Positions 1 through 6,314 of a stretch of 8,657 nt of DNA are shown here, piece after piece (positions within the stretch are counted from its first letter, which is position 1; the number at the start of each line of letters is the position of its first letter). Below the pieces are notes generated by a model that saw nothing but the letters and a program-made list of their open reading frames with translations, did not search any database and had not been told where the DNA came from. The stretch covers positions 1-8,657 of the forward strand of contig CANFGA010000102.1 of assembly GCA_947446335.1 (NCBI GenBank). Reading direction: 5' to 3'. Source of the stretch: Oxalobacteraceae bacterium (lineage in GTDB: Bacteria; Pseudomonadota; Gammaproteobacteria; Burkholderiales; Burkholderiaceae_D). Made by a program: the position numbers and the translations under genes.

Positions 1-975
1 GAATTCCTCGACCGTCGGCACCCCTTCGATGCGCACTTCGCGCAATTCCTCGATGCGCGCCTTGACCAGCCGGAAATACGCTTTTGAGGCGGAAAAGCGA
101 TAGCTGTTGTCCAGCGACAGTTTTTCGATGCGCGCCGCGAGCCGGGTGATCTGGTCCAGCAGCGTCTGCTCCTCTTCGCCATCCTGCGTCGCCTGCTTGC
201 CAGGAACGGCGCTGCCGGCAGCATCGGTATCGACCATCGCAGCGGCCAGCAACGCCAGTTCGCTTTCGATCGCGCTCAACGCCGGGGCCGCATCCTGCGC
301 ATGGGGCAAGCCAAGCAGCGCCATCATCCGGTAGGTTTCGATTTCCAGGACGCGCTGCACCAGGCGCCCGGCCTGCGGTGCATGCAAGCCGACATCGCGG
401 ATCACGAAGCGGCTGAACCCATCGGACTGGATCACGAAGTCGGTCCACAATTCGCCCCCTTGCAGCACCTGGCTGCCGACCAGCGTATTGCCTTCAAATA
501 CCCGCTGCAAGCCTTGCCCGAACGATTCGGGCGAGCCGCTGGTGCGATCGAACACGACGTGCGCGGCGACCATGATCCGGCCAGCCAGGCCGAGCAGCCA
601 CTGCTGCGGGATCTGGAACAAGGGCATGCGCGCGAACGCTTGCTCGACCGACAGATCGTCTTCCTGGCGCTCGGCGAAGGTATAGGTCGCAAACTCGGTA
701 TGGCATTCCCATTTCATCCGGAAACGTCCGAAATCGTGATAATAATATTTGGCATCCAACGCCGGCGCGGCAACGCCGAAATGGGCGCACAGCGCCGCCA
801 GCGTCGCATGCTGAACGATCGTGTTCGACGCGTCCGGCTCGGCCTCGTTGCGGCCATAGACAGCCAGATGCGAAATCACTTCAGGCGCATCGAGCTTCAG
901 AAACGGACGCGAATGAATTTCGGCGGCCAGGGGAACGCGCAAGACATGATTGAGGCTGGAATAAATGATGGACAT
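1..975 (-). CDS. DUF3422 family protein, C-terminus cut by window edge
   Basis: The minus frame is open from an ATG at 973-975 to base 1, giving 325 codons with no stop, so this is the N-terminal part only. The opening (residues 7-26, LNHVLRVPLAAEIHSRPFLK, then VISHLAVYG) matches the start of the DUF3422/COG4949 family of predicted membrane-anchored proteins. From memory these are about 430 residues long with membrane segments near the C-terminus, which would lie outside the window. Visible here are a long alpha/beta region and, near residues 275-310, a charged stretch (LLDQITRLAARIEKL) that may form a coiled coil. The start is chosen because it puts the family motif at the expected distance; no good Shine-Dalgarno lies before it. 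The function of the family is unknown. It is transcribed in the same direction as the CBS gene upstream, but two hairpins separate them, so an operon is unlikely. Confidence 0.82.
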   Translation of the reverse strand, partial: MSIIYSSLNHVLRVPLAAEIHSRPFLKLDAPEVISHLAVYGRNEAEPDASNTIVQHATLAALCAHFGVAAPALDAKYYYHDFGRFRMKWECHTEFATYTFAERQEDDLSVEQAFARMPLFQIPQQWLLGLAGRIMVAAHVVFDRTSGSPESFGQGLQRVFEGNTLVGSQVLQGGELWTDFVIQSDGFSRFVIRDVGLHAPQAGRLVQRVLEIETYRMMALLGLPHAQDAAPALSAIESELALLAAAMVDTDAAGSAVPGKQATQDGEEEQTLLDQITRLAARIEKLSLDNSYRFSASKAYFRLVKARIEELREVRIEGVPTVEEF

Positions 976-1011
976 GAGTGAGCGTCGTAAAGTGTCGCGG
1001 CGTGAGTGCCA

Positions 1012-1030
1012 GGGGCCAGGTTCTGGCCCC
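1012..1030. repeat. Perfect hairpin, 8-bp stem
   Basis: GGGGCCAG at 1012-1019 pairs perfectly with CTGGCCCC at 1023-1030 around a 3-base loop. It lies between the CBS gene stop and the DUF3422 start and has no T-run on either side. It could be part of a terminator, a leader structure of the DUF3422 mRNA, or a copy of a dispersed palindrome; the sequence alone does not decide. A TATACT hexamer (minus, 1043-1048) is close by, but no convincing -35 accompanies it. Confidence 0.5.
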
Positions 1031-1064
1031 GCATGACGCTGCAGTATAGCCACAATGCATGCAA

Positions 1065-1103
1065 AGAGGCCAGGATCGCATCCTCGATGCGAGCCTGGCC
1101 TCT
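1065..1103 (-). terminator. Long hairpin downstream of CBS gene
   Basis: AGAGGCCAGG (1065-1074) pairs perfectly with CCTGGCCTCT (1094-1103). After one mismatch a further 7-bp stem (1076-1082 with 1086-1092) closes a 3-base loop. The hairpin begins 17 bases after the CBS gene stop codon. In the minus direction the stem is followed by only a short T-run (TCTTTG), so it is a plausible but not classical intrinsic terminator. Confidence 0.6.
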
Positions 1104-1120
1104 GGCTGGAGATGTGTCTT

Positions 1121-1573
1121 TTACTTGCGCAAGCGCCGTTCCAGCACCGGCTGTTCGATGATCGCGCCGGTGATCAAGGATAATTCAATGCTGAGCAACT
1201 TCACGATATCGTCGGCGCTGACGATGCCCGACAAGGCGCCATCAGGCGTGACCACCACCGCCCTGCGCATCAAATGTTTGCGCATCAGGCGCAGCGTGGC
1301 GACAAAACCGGCATCATCCTGCACCGTCACCGCAGGCGTGGTCATGAAGTCGCCAGCCACAAAGACGCCCGGATCGACTTGCAGTGCGACCGTTTCAAGG
1401 ATGATGTCGCGATCGGTGACGATGCCTACCGGGATGTTCTTGCCACCTTCCTTTTTGACGACAACGACGACAGCGCCGACATGATGCTTGCGCATCAACG
1501 CAGCCACGTCGGAAATGGGCGTATCGGACTCGCAGCACACCACGTCGCAGGTGCAGCATTCACTGATGGGCAT
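1121..1573 (-). CDS. Two-CBS-domain protein with cysteine-rich N-terminus
   Basis: This 150-residue cytoplasmic protein consists almost entirely of a CBS pair. CBS1 covers about residues 5-63 and ends in GIVTDRDI (50-57). CBS2 covers about 76-133 and ends in GIVSADDI (116-123). Such Bateman modules usually bind adenosine nucleotides and act as sensors; a stand-alone pair has no obvious catalytic partner, so its target is unknown. The ATG at 1571-1573 is preferred over an upstream in-frame codon because AGGAGAG lies just before it and the family starts MPISE. Residues 6, 7, 9, 13 and 14 are all cysteine (CCTCDVVCC). From memory a Cys at 13-14 is not rare in relatives, but five in nine residues is striking. 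The gene diverges from the EamA gene, with an FNR-like site in the shared gap. The fold is certain, the role is not. Confidence 0.88.
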   Translation of the reverse strand: MPISECCTCDVVCCESDTPISDVAALMRKHHVGAVVVVVKKEGGKNIPVGIVTDRDIILETVALQVDPGVFVAGDFMTTPAVTVQDDAGFVATLRLMRKHLMRRAVVVTPDGALSGIVSADDIVKLLSIELSLITGAIIEQPVLERRLRK

Positions 1574-1658
1574 CGGTCTCTCCTGACATGTTTGAAGGGC
1601 AAGCGCCAGCTTCGTGCCGGCGATCTTGTCATCTTCAGCCGATCGAGCGCCGTTCGCG

Positions 1659-1672
1659 CTGATCTGGATCAG
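1659..1672 (-). promoter_or_regulatory. Candidate FNR/ANR-type box upstream of CBS gene
   Basis: CTGATCTGGATCAG contains the FNR-family core TGAT-N4-ATCA with C/G instead of T/A at the ends. Its centre is 92 bp upstream of the CBS gene ATG. If it acts as a class II activator site centred at -41.5, transcription would start near 1624 and the -10 region would be GAAGAT at 1631-1636, a weak but usable hexamer that would need an activator. The same gap serves the divergent EamA gene, but the matching position on that side is GC-rich, so control of the CBS gene is favoured. Confidence 0.45.
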
Positions 1673-1760
1673 AGTGTAGCAACAGAGCATGGGCAGGCGA
1701 CGGGGTGTACACTGCGGCGCTGATCAATCGGCATGCCACTGGCATCATCCATCGCGCATC

Positions 1761-2708
1761 ATGAAGAACAAGACAGCAGGCAACACACAACAAGCATTGA
1801 GCGGACGCGATCTGGTGGCGGCGCTGTGCGTCGTCCTCATCTGGGGCACCAACTTTGTTGCGATGAAATTCGCACTGCGCGATTTCACCCCTTTCCAATT
1901 GGGCGCGGCGCGCTATGTGTTCGCGATATTGCCGCTGATCTTGCTGATCAAACCGCCCAGGGTGCACTGGAAATGGGTCGTGTATTACGGCTTGTTTCAA
2001 GGCATAGGTCAGTTCGGCTTGCTGTTCATTGCGCTGCAGATCGGCATGACGGCGGCGCTGGCGTCGGTGCTGTTGCAGACGCAAGTGTTTTGCACCGCCC
2101 TGCTGAGCTTCGTGCTGCTGGGCGAGCGCGTGGGGCGCGCACTGCAAGGCGGCCTGGTGCTGGCTGCGCTCGGGCTGGCCTGCTTCGGGATGAACTATAT
2201 CGATCCCGATGGTACGGCAAGCACCAGCGCTCTGGGATTCGTGCTGTGCCTGGGCGCGGCGGCGATGTGGGCAGCATCGAATATCGTCGTGCGGCGCGCG
2301 CAACAATCATCGCAGCATTTCGATGCGGTCGCCTTCCTGGTCTGGAGCAGCCTGATACCGATCCTGCCATTCATCGCCCTGTCGCTGCTGTTCGATGCGC
2401 CGGCAACGCGCCTGAGCTGGATGGATGCGCCATTGAGTTCCTGGTTGTCGCTCGCCTATCTGGGCTGGATGGCGACGATACTCGCTTATGCGCTGTGGAC
2501 CAGCCTGTTCAAGCGGCATGCGGTCAACCGCATCGCACCATTCAGCCTTGGCGTGCCCTTGATCGGCATCGTGACCGGCATGCTGGTGCTGGGCGACGTC
2601 GTCACAGCGTGGCAATGGGCCGGCATCGCGCTGGTGGTTGGCGCGCTGATGTGCGTGCTGCTGGGCGACCGTTTGCTGCAAAAGCTGGCGGCGCGGCCAG
2701 GCAAATAA
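1761..2708 (+). CDS. eamA: EamA/DMT-family exporter, cysteine/O-acetylserine exporter-like
   Basis: This 315-residue inner-membrane protein has about ten hydrophobic segments and two EamA repeats, roughly residues 17-145 and 157-301. Details recall Escherichia coli EamA (YdeD), which exports O-acetylserine and cysteine: LIWGTNFVAMKFALR near the start, GQFGLLFIALQIGM then LQTQVF in the first repeat, GER at 121-123, AAMWAASNIVVRR opening the second repeat, and WSSLIPILPF. Substrate is inferred from this similarity only, and DMT exporters are hard to tell apart. The start at 1761 is chosen because it leaves the usual short cytoplasmic N-terminus; an in-frame ATG at 1689 would add 24 residues unlike the family. 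Neither start has a clear Shine-Dalgarno. This is the only plus-strand gene in the window. It diverges from the CBS gene and converges on the NYN gene. Confidence 0.85.
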   Translation: MKNKTAGNTQQALSGRDLVAALCVVLIWGTNFVAMKFALRDFTPFQLGAARYVFAILPLILLIKPPRVHWKWVVYYGLFQGIGQFGLLFIALQIGMTAALASVLLQTQVFCTALLSFVLLGERVGRALQGGLVLAALGLACFGMNYIDPDGTASTSALGFVLCLGAAAMWAASNIVVRRAQQSSQHFDAVAFLVWSSLIPILPFIALSLLFDAPATRLSWMDAPLSSWLSLAYLGWMATILAYALWTSLFKRHAVNRIAPFSLGVPLIGIVTGMLVLGDVVTAWQWAGIALVVGALMCVLLGDRLLQKLAARPGK

Positions 2709-2723
2709 TCGTCAGTAAACGAC

Positions 2724-2758
2724 AACGGGTACGCGCATCGATGATGCGTGTACCCGTT
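2724..2758 (+). terminator. Hairpin terminator of the EamA gene
   Basis: AACGGGTACGCGCATC (2724-2739) pairs with 2743-2758 around a 3-base loop, giving 16 bp. The single non-Watson-Crick pair (2733 with 2749) is a G-U wobble in plus-strand RNA but a C-A mismatch in minus-strand RNA, so the structure fits termination of the plus-strand gene, whose stop is 16 bases upstream. No T-run follows. Confidence 0.6.
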
Positions 2759-2780
2759 CGCTGATCCTTCTGAAGATTGT

Positions 2781-2811
2781 TGCAGGAGTTGGCCTGGTGC
2801 CAACTCCTGCA
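2781..2811 (-). terminator. Hairpin at the 3' end of the NYN gene
   Basis: TGCAGGAGTTGGC (2781-2793) pairs perfectly with GCCAACTCCTGCA (2799-2811) around a 5-base loop. It lies 12 bases past the NYN gene stop codon. It is symmetrical, lacks a T-run on both sides, and may act in both directions in this convergent gap. Confidence 0.55.
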
Positions 2812-2823
2812 GCAATATCGATC

Positions 2824-4545
2824 TTACTCTGCTGCCGTATCGGTCTTGCGTGGCCGACGGCTGCGCGCGGCCGGCTTGGCCTTGGTCGCAGCTGGCGTCA
2901 CTGGCGCTTCCGGAACTTCCAACACCGCAGTCACGGCAGCTTTCTTGGCTACCGGCTTGCGCGGCGCGCGGCCCTTGCGTGCCGGTTGACCGGCCGACTG
3001 TTCGTCGGCCACTGGCAGCACGACTTCGGGTACCGGCTCGAACATGCCCGACTCCAGCGTTGCGCGTGCAGGCGCCGGTTCGAACGTCCCCGACTCCAGC
3101 GTTGCGCGTACAGGTGCCGGCTCGAACATCCCCGACTCGGATACGGCGGACTCGGGCGCTGCCGGCTCGAACGTCGACTCGAACGCAGGTTCGAACGCGG
3201 GTTCAAACATCGACGGCTCCAGCGTCGCGCGTTCCGGTGCCGGTTCAAACATCGACGGCTCCAGCGTTGCGCGTTCCTGGGTTGACGCGGGGGCGCGATT
3301 GCCCTGGTCGCGCCCGGAGCGCCCACGCGGACCGCGACCGCCGCGGCGCGCGTCCTGCTGCCTGTCTTGCTTGGGCTGCCTCTCTTGCTGAGGCTGGGTC
3401 TGCTGCAACTGAATCGGCGCTTCCTCTTCCTCTGCCGGAGCGAACTCGGGCAGCGGCTCTGGCAACGATTCGGGCAACAGCTCCGACAACGGCTCTGGCA
3501 ACGATTCAGGCAACAGTTCCAGCACCGCATTCTGGGCAGACTCGCCGCCGCGTTGGGACTGGCGAGCACTGGATGAGTTGCGCGAGCCGCGGCCATTGCG
3601 GCGCGGCCGCTCTTCAACCGCTCTCGATTCCGGTTGCGGCGTGCTCTGCACAGGCGTCGTGCCCGATTCGTCGGACAACGCGGCCTCATGCATCATTTCG
3701 CCGCCGGCGCTGGCGGAACTGCTGGTGCTGCTGCGATAGACATAGGCACCCGATTTCTCATCGCGGCCAAATTCGAGCAAACCGCGCGCTTGCGCCTCTT
3801 CGAGCAAATTGCCGAAGGTGCGAAAGCCGTAATACGATTCGCTGAAATCGGGCTTGCGGCGCTTGATCGCTTCCTTCAGCATCGAAGCCCAGATCTTGCC
3901 ACTGTCGCCGCGCTCGGACACCAGCGCATCGAAAGTGTCGACCGCCATTTCGATCGCCTGCACCTTGCGTAATTCGAGCTCTTCCTTGCGGCTGCCAGCT
4001 TCGTCGGGCGAGCGCTTGGGCGCCGGTTCGGCTACCCTGGCATCGCGCTTGGCTGCCACACGGCGGCTCTCGCGCACCAGATCGTCATAGAAAATGAATT
4101 CGTCGCAGTTGGCGATCAACAGGTCCGACGTCGATTGCTTGACGCCGACGCCGATCACATACTTGGCGTTCTCGCGCAGCTTCGACACCAGCGGCGAGAA
4201 ATCGGAATCGCCGCTGATGATGACGAAGGTATTGACGTGCGATTTCGTGTAGCACAAATCGAGTGCATCGACGACCAGGCGGATGTCGGCCGAATTCTTG
4301 CCGGACTGACGCACATGCGGAATTTCGATCAGCTCGAAATTGGCTTCATGCATCGTGGCCTTGAAACCCTTGTAGCGCTCCCAGTCGCAATACGCCTTCT
4401 TGACGACGATGCTACCTTTGAGCAAGAGTCGTTCGAGCACAGGCTTGATGTCGAATTTGTCGTAGTTTGCGTCGCGCACGCCGAGTGCGACATTTTCAAA
4501 GTCGCAGAAGACTGCCATGCTGACATTGTCGTTGGGTGAAGCCAT
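2824..4545 (-). CDS. NYN-domain ribonuclease with OST-HTH domain and repetitive disordered tail
   Basis: The protein has 573 residues in three parts. Residues 8-155 are a NYN/LabA-like PIN-fold nuclease domain: FCDFEN (13-18, acidic D15), SADI (D87) and SGDSDF (111-116, D113 and D115) supply the acidic residues expected to bind metal for RNA cleavage. Residues about 188-273 look like an OST-HTH/LOTUS winged helix, a class of RNA-binding domain (WASMLKEAIKRRKPDF, YYGFRTFGNLLEEAQARGLLEF). From about 274 to the end the chain is low-complexity: a 12-residue duplication at 343-366, an Arg/Gly patch at 401-417 (RGGRGPRGRSGRD), a 14-residue repeat array at 424-506, and a Lys/Arg/Pro/Ala end. Layout resembles an RNase-E-like scaffold tail, which is inference. 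Cytoplasmic; RNA target unknown. The start has a modest GAG-type Shine-Dalgarno and an extended -10 promoter about 60 bases upstream. It appears monocistronic. Confidence 0.9.
   Translation of the reverse strand: MASPNDNVSMAVFCDFENVALGVRDANYDKFDIKPVLERLLLKGSIVVKKAYCDWERYKGFKATMHEANFELIEIPHVRQSGKNSADIRLVVDALDLCYTKSHVNTFVIISGDSDFSPLVSKLRENAKYVIGVGVKQSTSDLLIANCDEFIFYDDLVRESRRVAAKRDARVAEPAPKRSPDEAGSRKEELELRKVQAIEMAVDTFDALVSERGDSGKIWASMLKEAIKRRKPDFSESYYGFRTFGNLLEEAQARGLLEFGRDEKSGAYVYRSSTSSSASAGGEMMHEAALSDESGTTPVQSTPQPESRAVEERPRRNGRGSRNSSSARQSQRGGESAQNAVLELLPESLPEPLSELLPESLPEPLPEFAPAEEEEAPIQLQQTQPQQERQPKQDRQQDARRGGRGPRGRSGRDQGNRAPASTQERATLEPSMFEPAPERATLEPSMFEPAFEPAFESTFEPAAPESAVSESGMFEPAPVRATLESGTFEPAPARATLESGMFEPVPEVVLPVADEQSAGQPARKGRAPRKPVAKKAAVTAVLEVPEAPVTPAATKAKPAARSRRPRKTDTAAE
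3028..3276 (-). repeat. In-frame 42-bp minisatellite in the NYN gene tail
   Basis: Residues 424-506 consist of 14-residue (42-bp) units with consensus ERATLE(P/S)xMFEPAP: clear copies at 424-437, 438-451, 479-492 and 493-506, a degenerate copy at 465-478, and a 13-residue half-related spacer at 452-464. Copy number is a whole number of codons, so gain or loss would keep the frame. The repeats are imperfect at DNA level. Confidence 0.85.
3448..3519 (-). repeat. 36-bp tandem duplication in the NYN gene tail
   Basis: Two adjacent 12-residue copies, ELLPESLPEPLS (343-354) and ELLPESLPEPLP (355-366), are encoded by nearly identical 36-bp DNA units. This is separate in sequence from the 42-bp array further downstream. 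Confidence 0.85.
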
Positions 4546-4611
4546 CGTGTTCTCGTTCTCCAGTGTTGAGTGTGACGCAGCGCATGCCTGAACGCCACAC
4601 GTTGCCCGCAG

Positions 4612-4620
4612 ATTATACCA
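4612..4620 (-). promoter_or_regulatory. Extended -10 promoter of the NYN gene
   Basis: On the minus strand the sequence reads TGGTATAAT, an exact match to the extended -10 consensus TGnTATAAT. Transcription should start near 4605, giving a leader of about 60 bases. No good -35 hexamer is seen at 16-18 bp, as is common for extended -10 promoters. Confidence 0.65.
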
Positions 4621-4749
4621 ATGCGAGCGAGCCAGTTGCGCGCGCGCTGCGACAAGAACTCAAACACACTCAAACGCAAGGCTCATCTCCGGCCTTGAAT
4701 AGCGGTACAGCGCATGCCACCAGCAACTTTTCCGGCAGCGCCATGCCGG

Positions 4750-5151
4750 TCACACATGGCGAGTGGCCCAGGCCGGCGTTTCAACAGGCTGCGCTTTGGT
4801 TTCGGCTGCCGCAGCCAAGCAAGCATCGGCCTTGCCGGACTTTGCGCAAGCGATGATGCGGCTCAGGATACTGCTTTTTTTCGGGCGCGGCAGATCGCGC
4901 TCGACGATGCCGGCCCATTGCTCGGACAATTGCGCGCAAGTGGCGCGCAGCACCGGCGCCAGGTCGGGCAAACTGGCCAGCGCCTTGAAATGGCGCTCGA
5001 TCACCGACGCCAGTTTGAGGCAGGCACCGCTGTCGCTGCTGCGCGCGGTGTAATGCGACATCAGGTGCAGCACGGCCGCCACCATCAGTTCAGGCTGGTG
5101 ACGGCCGTTGCTGGGAGAAAAAAGTGCCGGATCCTGGAATTCGATGCTCAT
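4750..5151 (-). CDS. 133-residue protein of unknown function, Fur-box controlled
   Basis: I do not recognise this protein. It is soluble-looking, mostly helical by composition, with no signal peptide or membrane segment. Visible features are a central helical region (LMVAAVLHLMSHYTAR, residues 22-37, then CLKLASVIERHFKALASLP), two scattered histidines in HLMSH, and an alanine-rich C-terminus. The start is the ATG at 5149-5151, which has AGGAG seven bases upstream; the TTG just before it is rejected because it leaves that spacing too short. It follows the CobW-type gene by 136 bp, across a hairpin, so it has its own promoter. That gap holds a Fur-type box, suggesting expression under iron limitation and a link to the metal genes upstream. 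A small hairpin (4732-4749) touches the stop codon but has no T-run. Confidence 0.7.
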   Translation of the reverse strand: MSIEFQDPALFSPSNGRHQPELMVAAVLHLMSHYTARSSDSGACLKLASVIERHFKALASLPDLAPVLRATCAQLSEQWAGIVERDLPRPKKSSILSRIIACAKSGKADACLAAAAETKAQPVETPAWATRHV

Positions 5152-5164
5152 CAAAAGCTCCTTG

Positions 5165-5202
5165 TTAAATCTTAATTGATAATGATTCTCATTAAGATTA
5201 AA
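5165..5202 (-). promoter_or_regulatory. Fur-type operator nested in a larger inverted repeat
   Basis: GATAATGATTCTCATTAAG (5178-5196) matches the classical 19-bp Fur box at 15 of 19 positions, with a perfect inner palindrome TAATGA-TTC-TCATTA. It is flanked by 12-base arms, TTAAATCTTAAT (5165-5176) and ATTAAGATTAAA (5191-5202), complementary at 11 of 12 positions. The block ends 13 bp before the ATG of the 133-residue protein, very close to its Shine-Dalgarno. The gene on the other side ends here, so only the minus-strand gene can be the target. Confidence 0.7.
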
Positions 5203-5252
5203 GTATTGCCCAGGATAAGCCGAAATGCAAGCCTTTTCGCATCAAGCTCTGG

Positions 5253-5275
5253 CGCCAACATCAAAGACGTTGGCG
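5253..5275 (-). terminator. Hairpin terminator after the CobW-type gene
   Basis: CGCCAACATC (5253-5262) pairs with GACGTTGGCG (5266-5275) around a 3-base loop, starting 12 bases after the stop codon. The one non-standard pair is a U-G wobble in minus-strand RNA but an A-C mismatch in plus-strand RNA, supporting a role at the end of the minus-strand operon. No T-run follows. Confidence 0.55.
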
Positions 5276-5287
5276 ATTTTCTGCAAG

Positions 5288-6310
5288 TTAGCACTGCAAA
5301 CACTGCTCCAGCCCCTCGCGAAACAGTTGTTCCGGCAAGTCTCGGCCGATGAAGACCAGCACGCTTTCGGGCTTCTCGTCGATGCGCCACGGTTTGCCAG
5401 TGTCGAATCCAACCAGCATGTGCACGCCCTGGAATACCATCCGTACCGGCGACTCATCGATGTACAGCACGCCCTTGTAGCGCAGCATGTCGCGGCCGTG
5501 AACATCGATCATTGCGCCCATGAAATCCTCCAATTTTTCGGAAGAAAACGGGCGCGCCGCACGGAACACGAACGAGGTGATCGCATCGTCGTGCTGGTGC
5601 AAGGCGTCTTGCAAAAAATCGGGCTCGATGCCCAGGATCGCGTTCAGGTCGAAGCCGCCGATGTCGAGGATCTGCGTCAGGTCGGCCTGGCCGAAGTCCA
5701 GTTGTGCCACCGGTGCACGCGCGTTCAACTTGCGCAGGCGCACGATCAAGGCGTCGGTGTGCGCCTGCGCCACCAGGTCGGTTTTCGACAACAGGATGCG
5801 ATCGGCAAAACCGACCTGCTCCTGCGCTTCGTGATGTTCATCCAATTGCTGCTGCGCATGGACCGCGTCCACGACCGTGATGACCGCGTCCAACCGGTAA
5901 TGCTGGCGTATGGATTCTTCGATGAAGAAGGTTTGCGCTACCGGCGCCGGATCGGCCAACCCCGTGGTTTCGATGATCACGCGATCGAACACGACTTCGC
6001 CGCGCTCGCGCCGCTCGGCCAGTTGGCCCAGAATGCGCACCAGATCGCCGCGCACGGTGCAGCAGATGCAGCCATTGTTCATTTCGACGATCTGCTCTTC
6101 GCTATTGACCAGCAAATCGCTGTCGATGCCGACCGCACCGAATTCATTTTCGATGACGGCGATCCGTTGTCCGTGTGCCTCGCCCAAAATACGGTTCAGC
6201 AGCGTGGTCTTGCCGGCGCCCAGAAAACCGGTCAGCAGCGTCACCGGAATCGGCGGATCGGTCGCGACACAGGGGAGTCCATCATTGAACGATAGGGCAT
6301 CAAAAGACAT
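5288..6310 (-). CDS. COG0523/CobW-family GTPase, probable zinc metallochaperone
   Basis: This 340-residue cytoplasmic protein is a clear G3E GTPase of the COG0523 family. It shows the P-loop GFLGAGKT (28-35), the conserved ENEFG (54-58), the metal-binding CxCC motif CICC (81-84), ETTGLADP (114-121), the base-specificity motif SKTD (175-178) and a C-terminal CobW_C domain (about 244-332, GVLYIDESPVRMVFQGVH). Family members such as ZigA hand zinc to client enzymes, while others serve cobalt or nickel enzymes. Placement downstream of a Zur-type regulator favours zinc (inference). The protein ends in CLQC (337-340), an extra Cys pair. AGGAG seven bases before the ATG decides the start. The gap to the NiCoT-like gene is only 4 bp, with the Shine-Dalgarno overlapping that gene's end, so the two are translationally linked. 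A hairpin follows the stop. Confidence 0.92.
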   Translation of the reverse strand: MSFDALSFNDGLPCVATDPPIPVTLLTGFLGAGKTTLLNRILGEAHGQRIAVIENEFGAVGIDSDLLVNSEEQIVEMNNGCICCTVRGDLVRILGQLAERRERGEVVFDRVIIETTGLADPAPVAQTFFIEESIRQHYRLDAVITVVDAVHAQQQLDEHHEAQEQVGFADRILLSKTDLVAQAHTDALIVRLRKLNARAPVAQLDFGQADLTQILDIGGFDLNAILGIEPDFLQDALHQHDDAITSFVFRAARPFSSEKLEDFMGAMIDVHGRDMLRYKGVLYIDESPVRMVFQGVHMLVGFDTGKPWRIDEKPESVLVFIGRDLPEQLFREGLEQCLQC

Positions 6311-6314
6311 CAGA

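Noticed and set aside
301..981. Plus-strand open frame of 226 codons opposite the DUF3422 gene
   Set aside because: The minus frame stays open for 325 codons and carries the family motif; the plus frame has none.
1708..1713. TACACT as -10 of a promoter for the EamA gene
   Set aside because: No acceptable -35 lies at 15-19 bp and there is no TGn extension; too weak to list.
3028..3276. Repeat array considered as a CRISPR-like or noncoding repeat
   Set aside because: The units are contiguous, imperfect and in frame with a coding gene, with no unique spacers and no cas genes nearby.
2748..3845. Long plus-strand open frame of 365 codons opposite the NYN gene
   Set aside because: It is antisense to a gene with clear domains, and its product is an Arg/Pro/Ser/Thr-rich reflection of the repetitive GC-rich tail with no recognisable fold.
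5225..6295. Plus-strand open frame of 356 codons opposite the CobW-type gene
   Set aside because: It is a mirror frame of a well-supported GTPase. The peptide is His/Gln/Arg-rich with no motif and no ribosome site.
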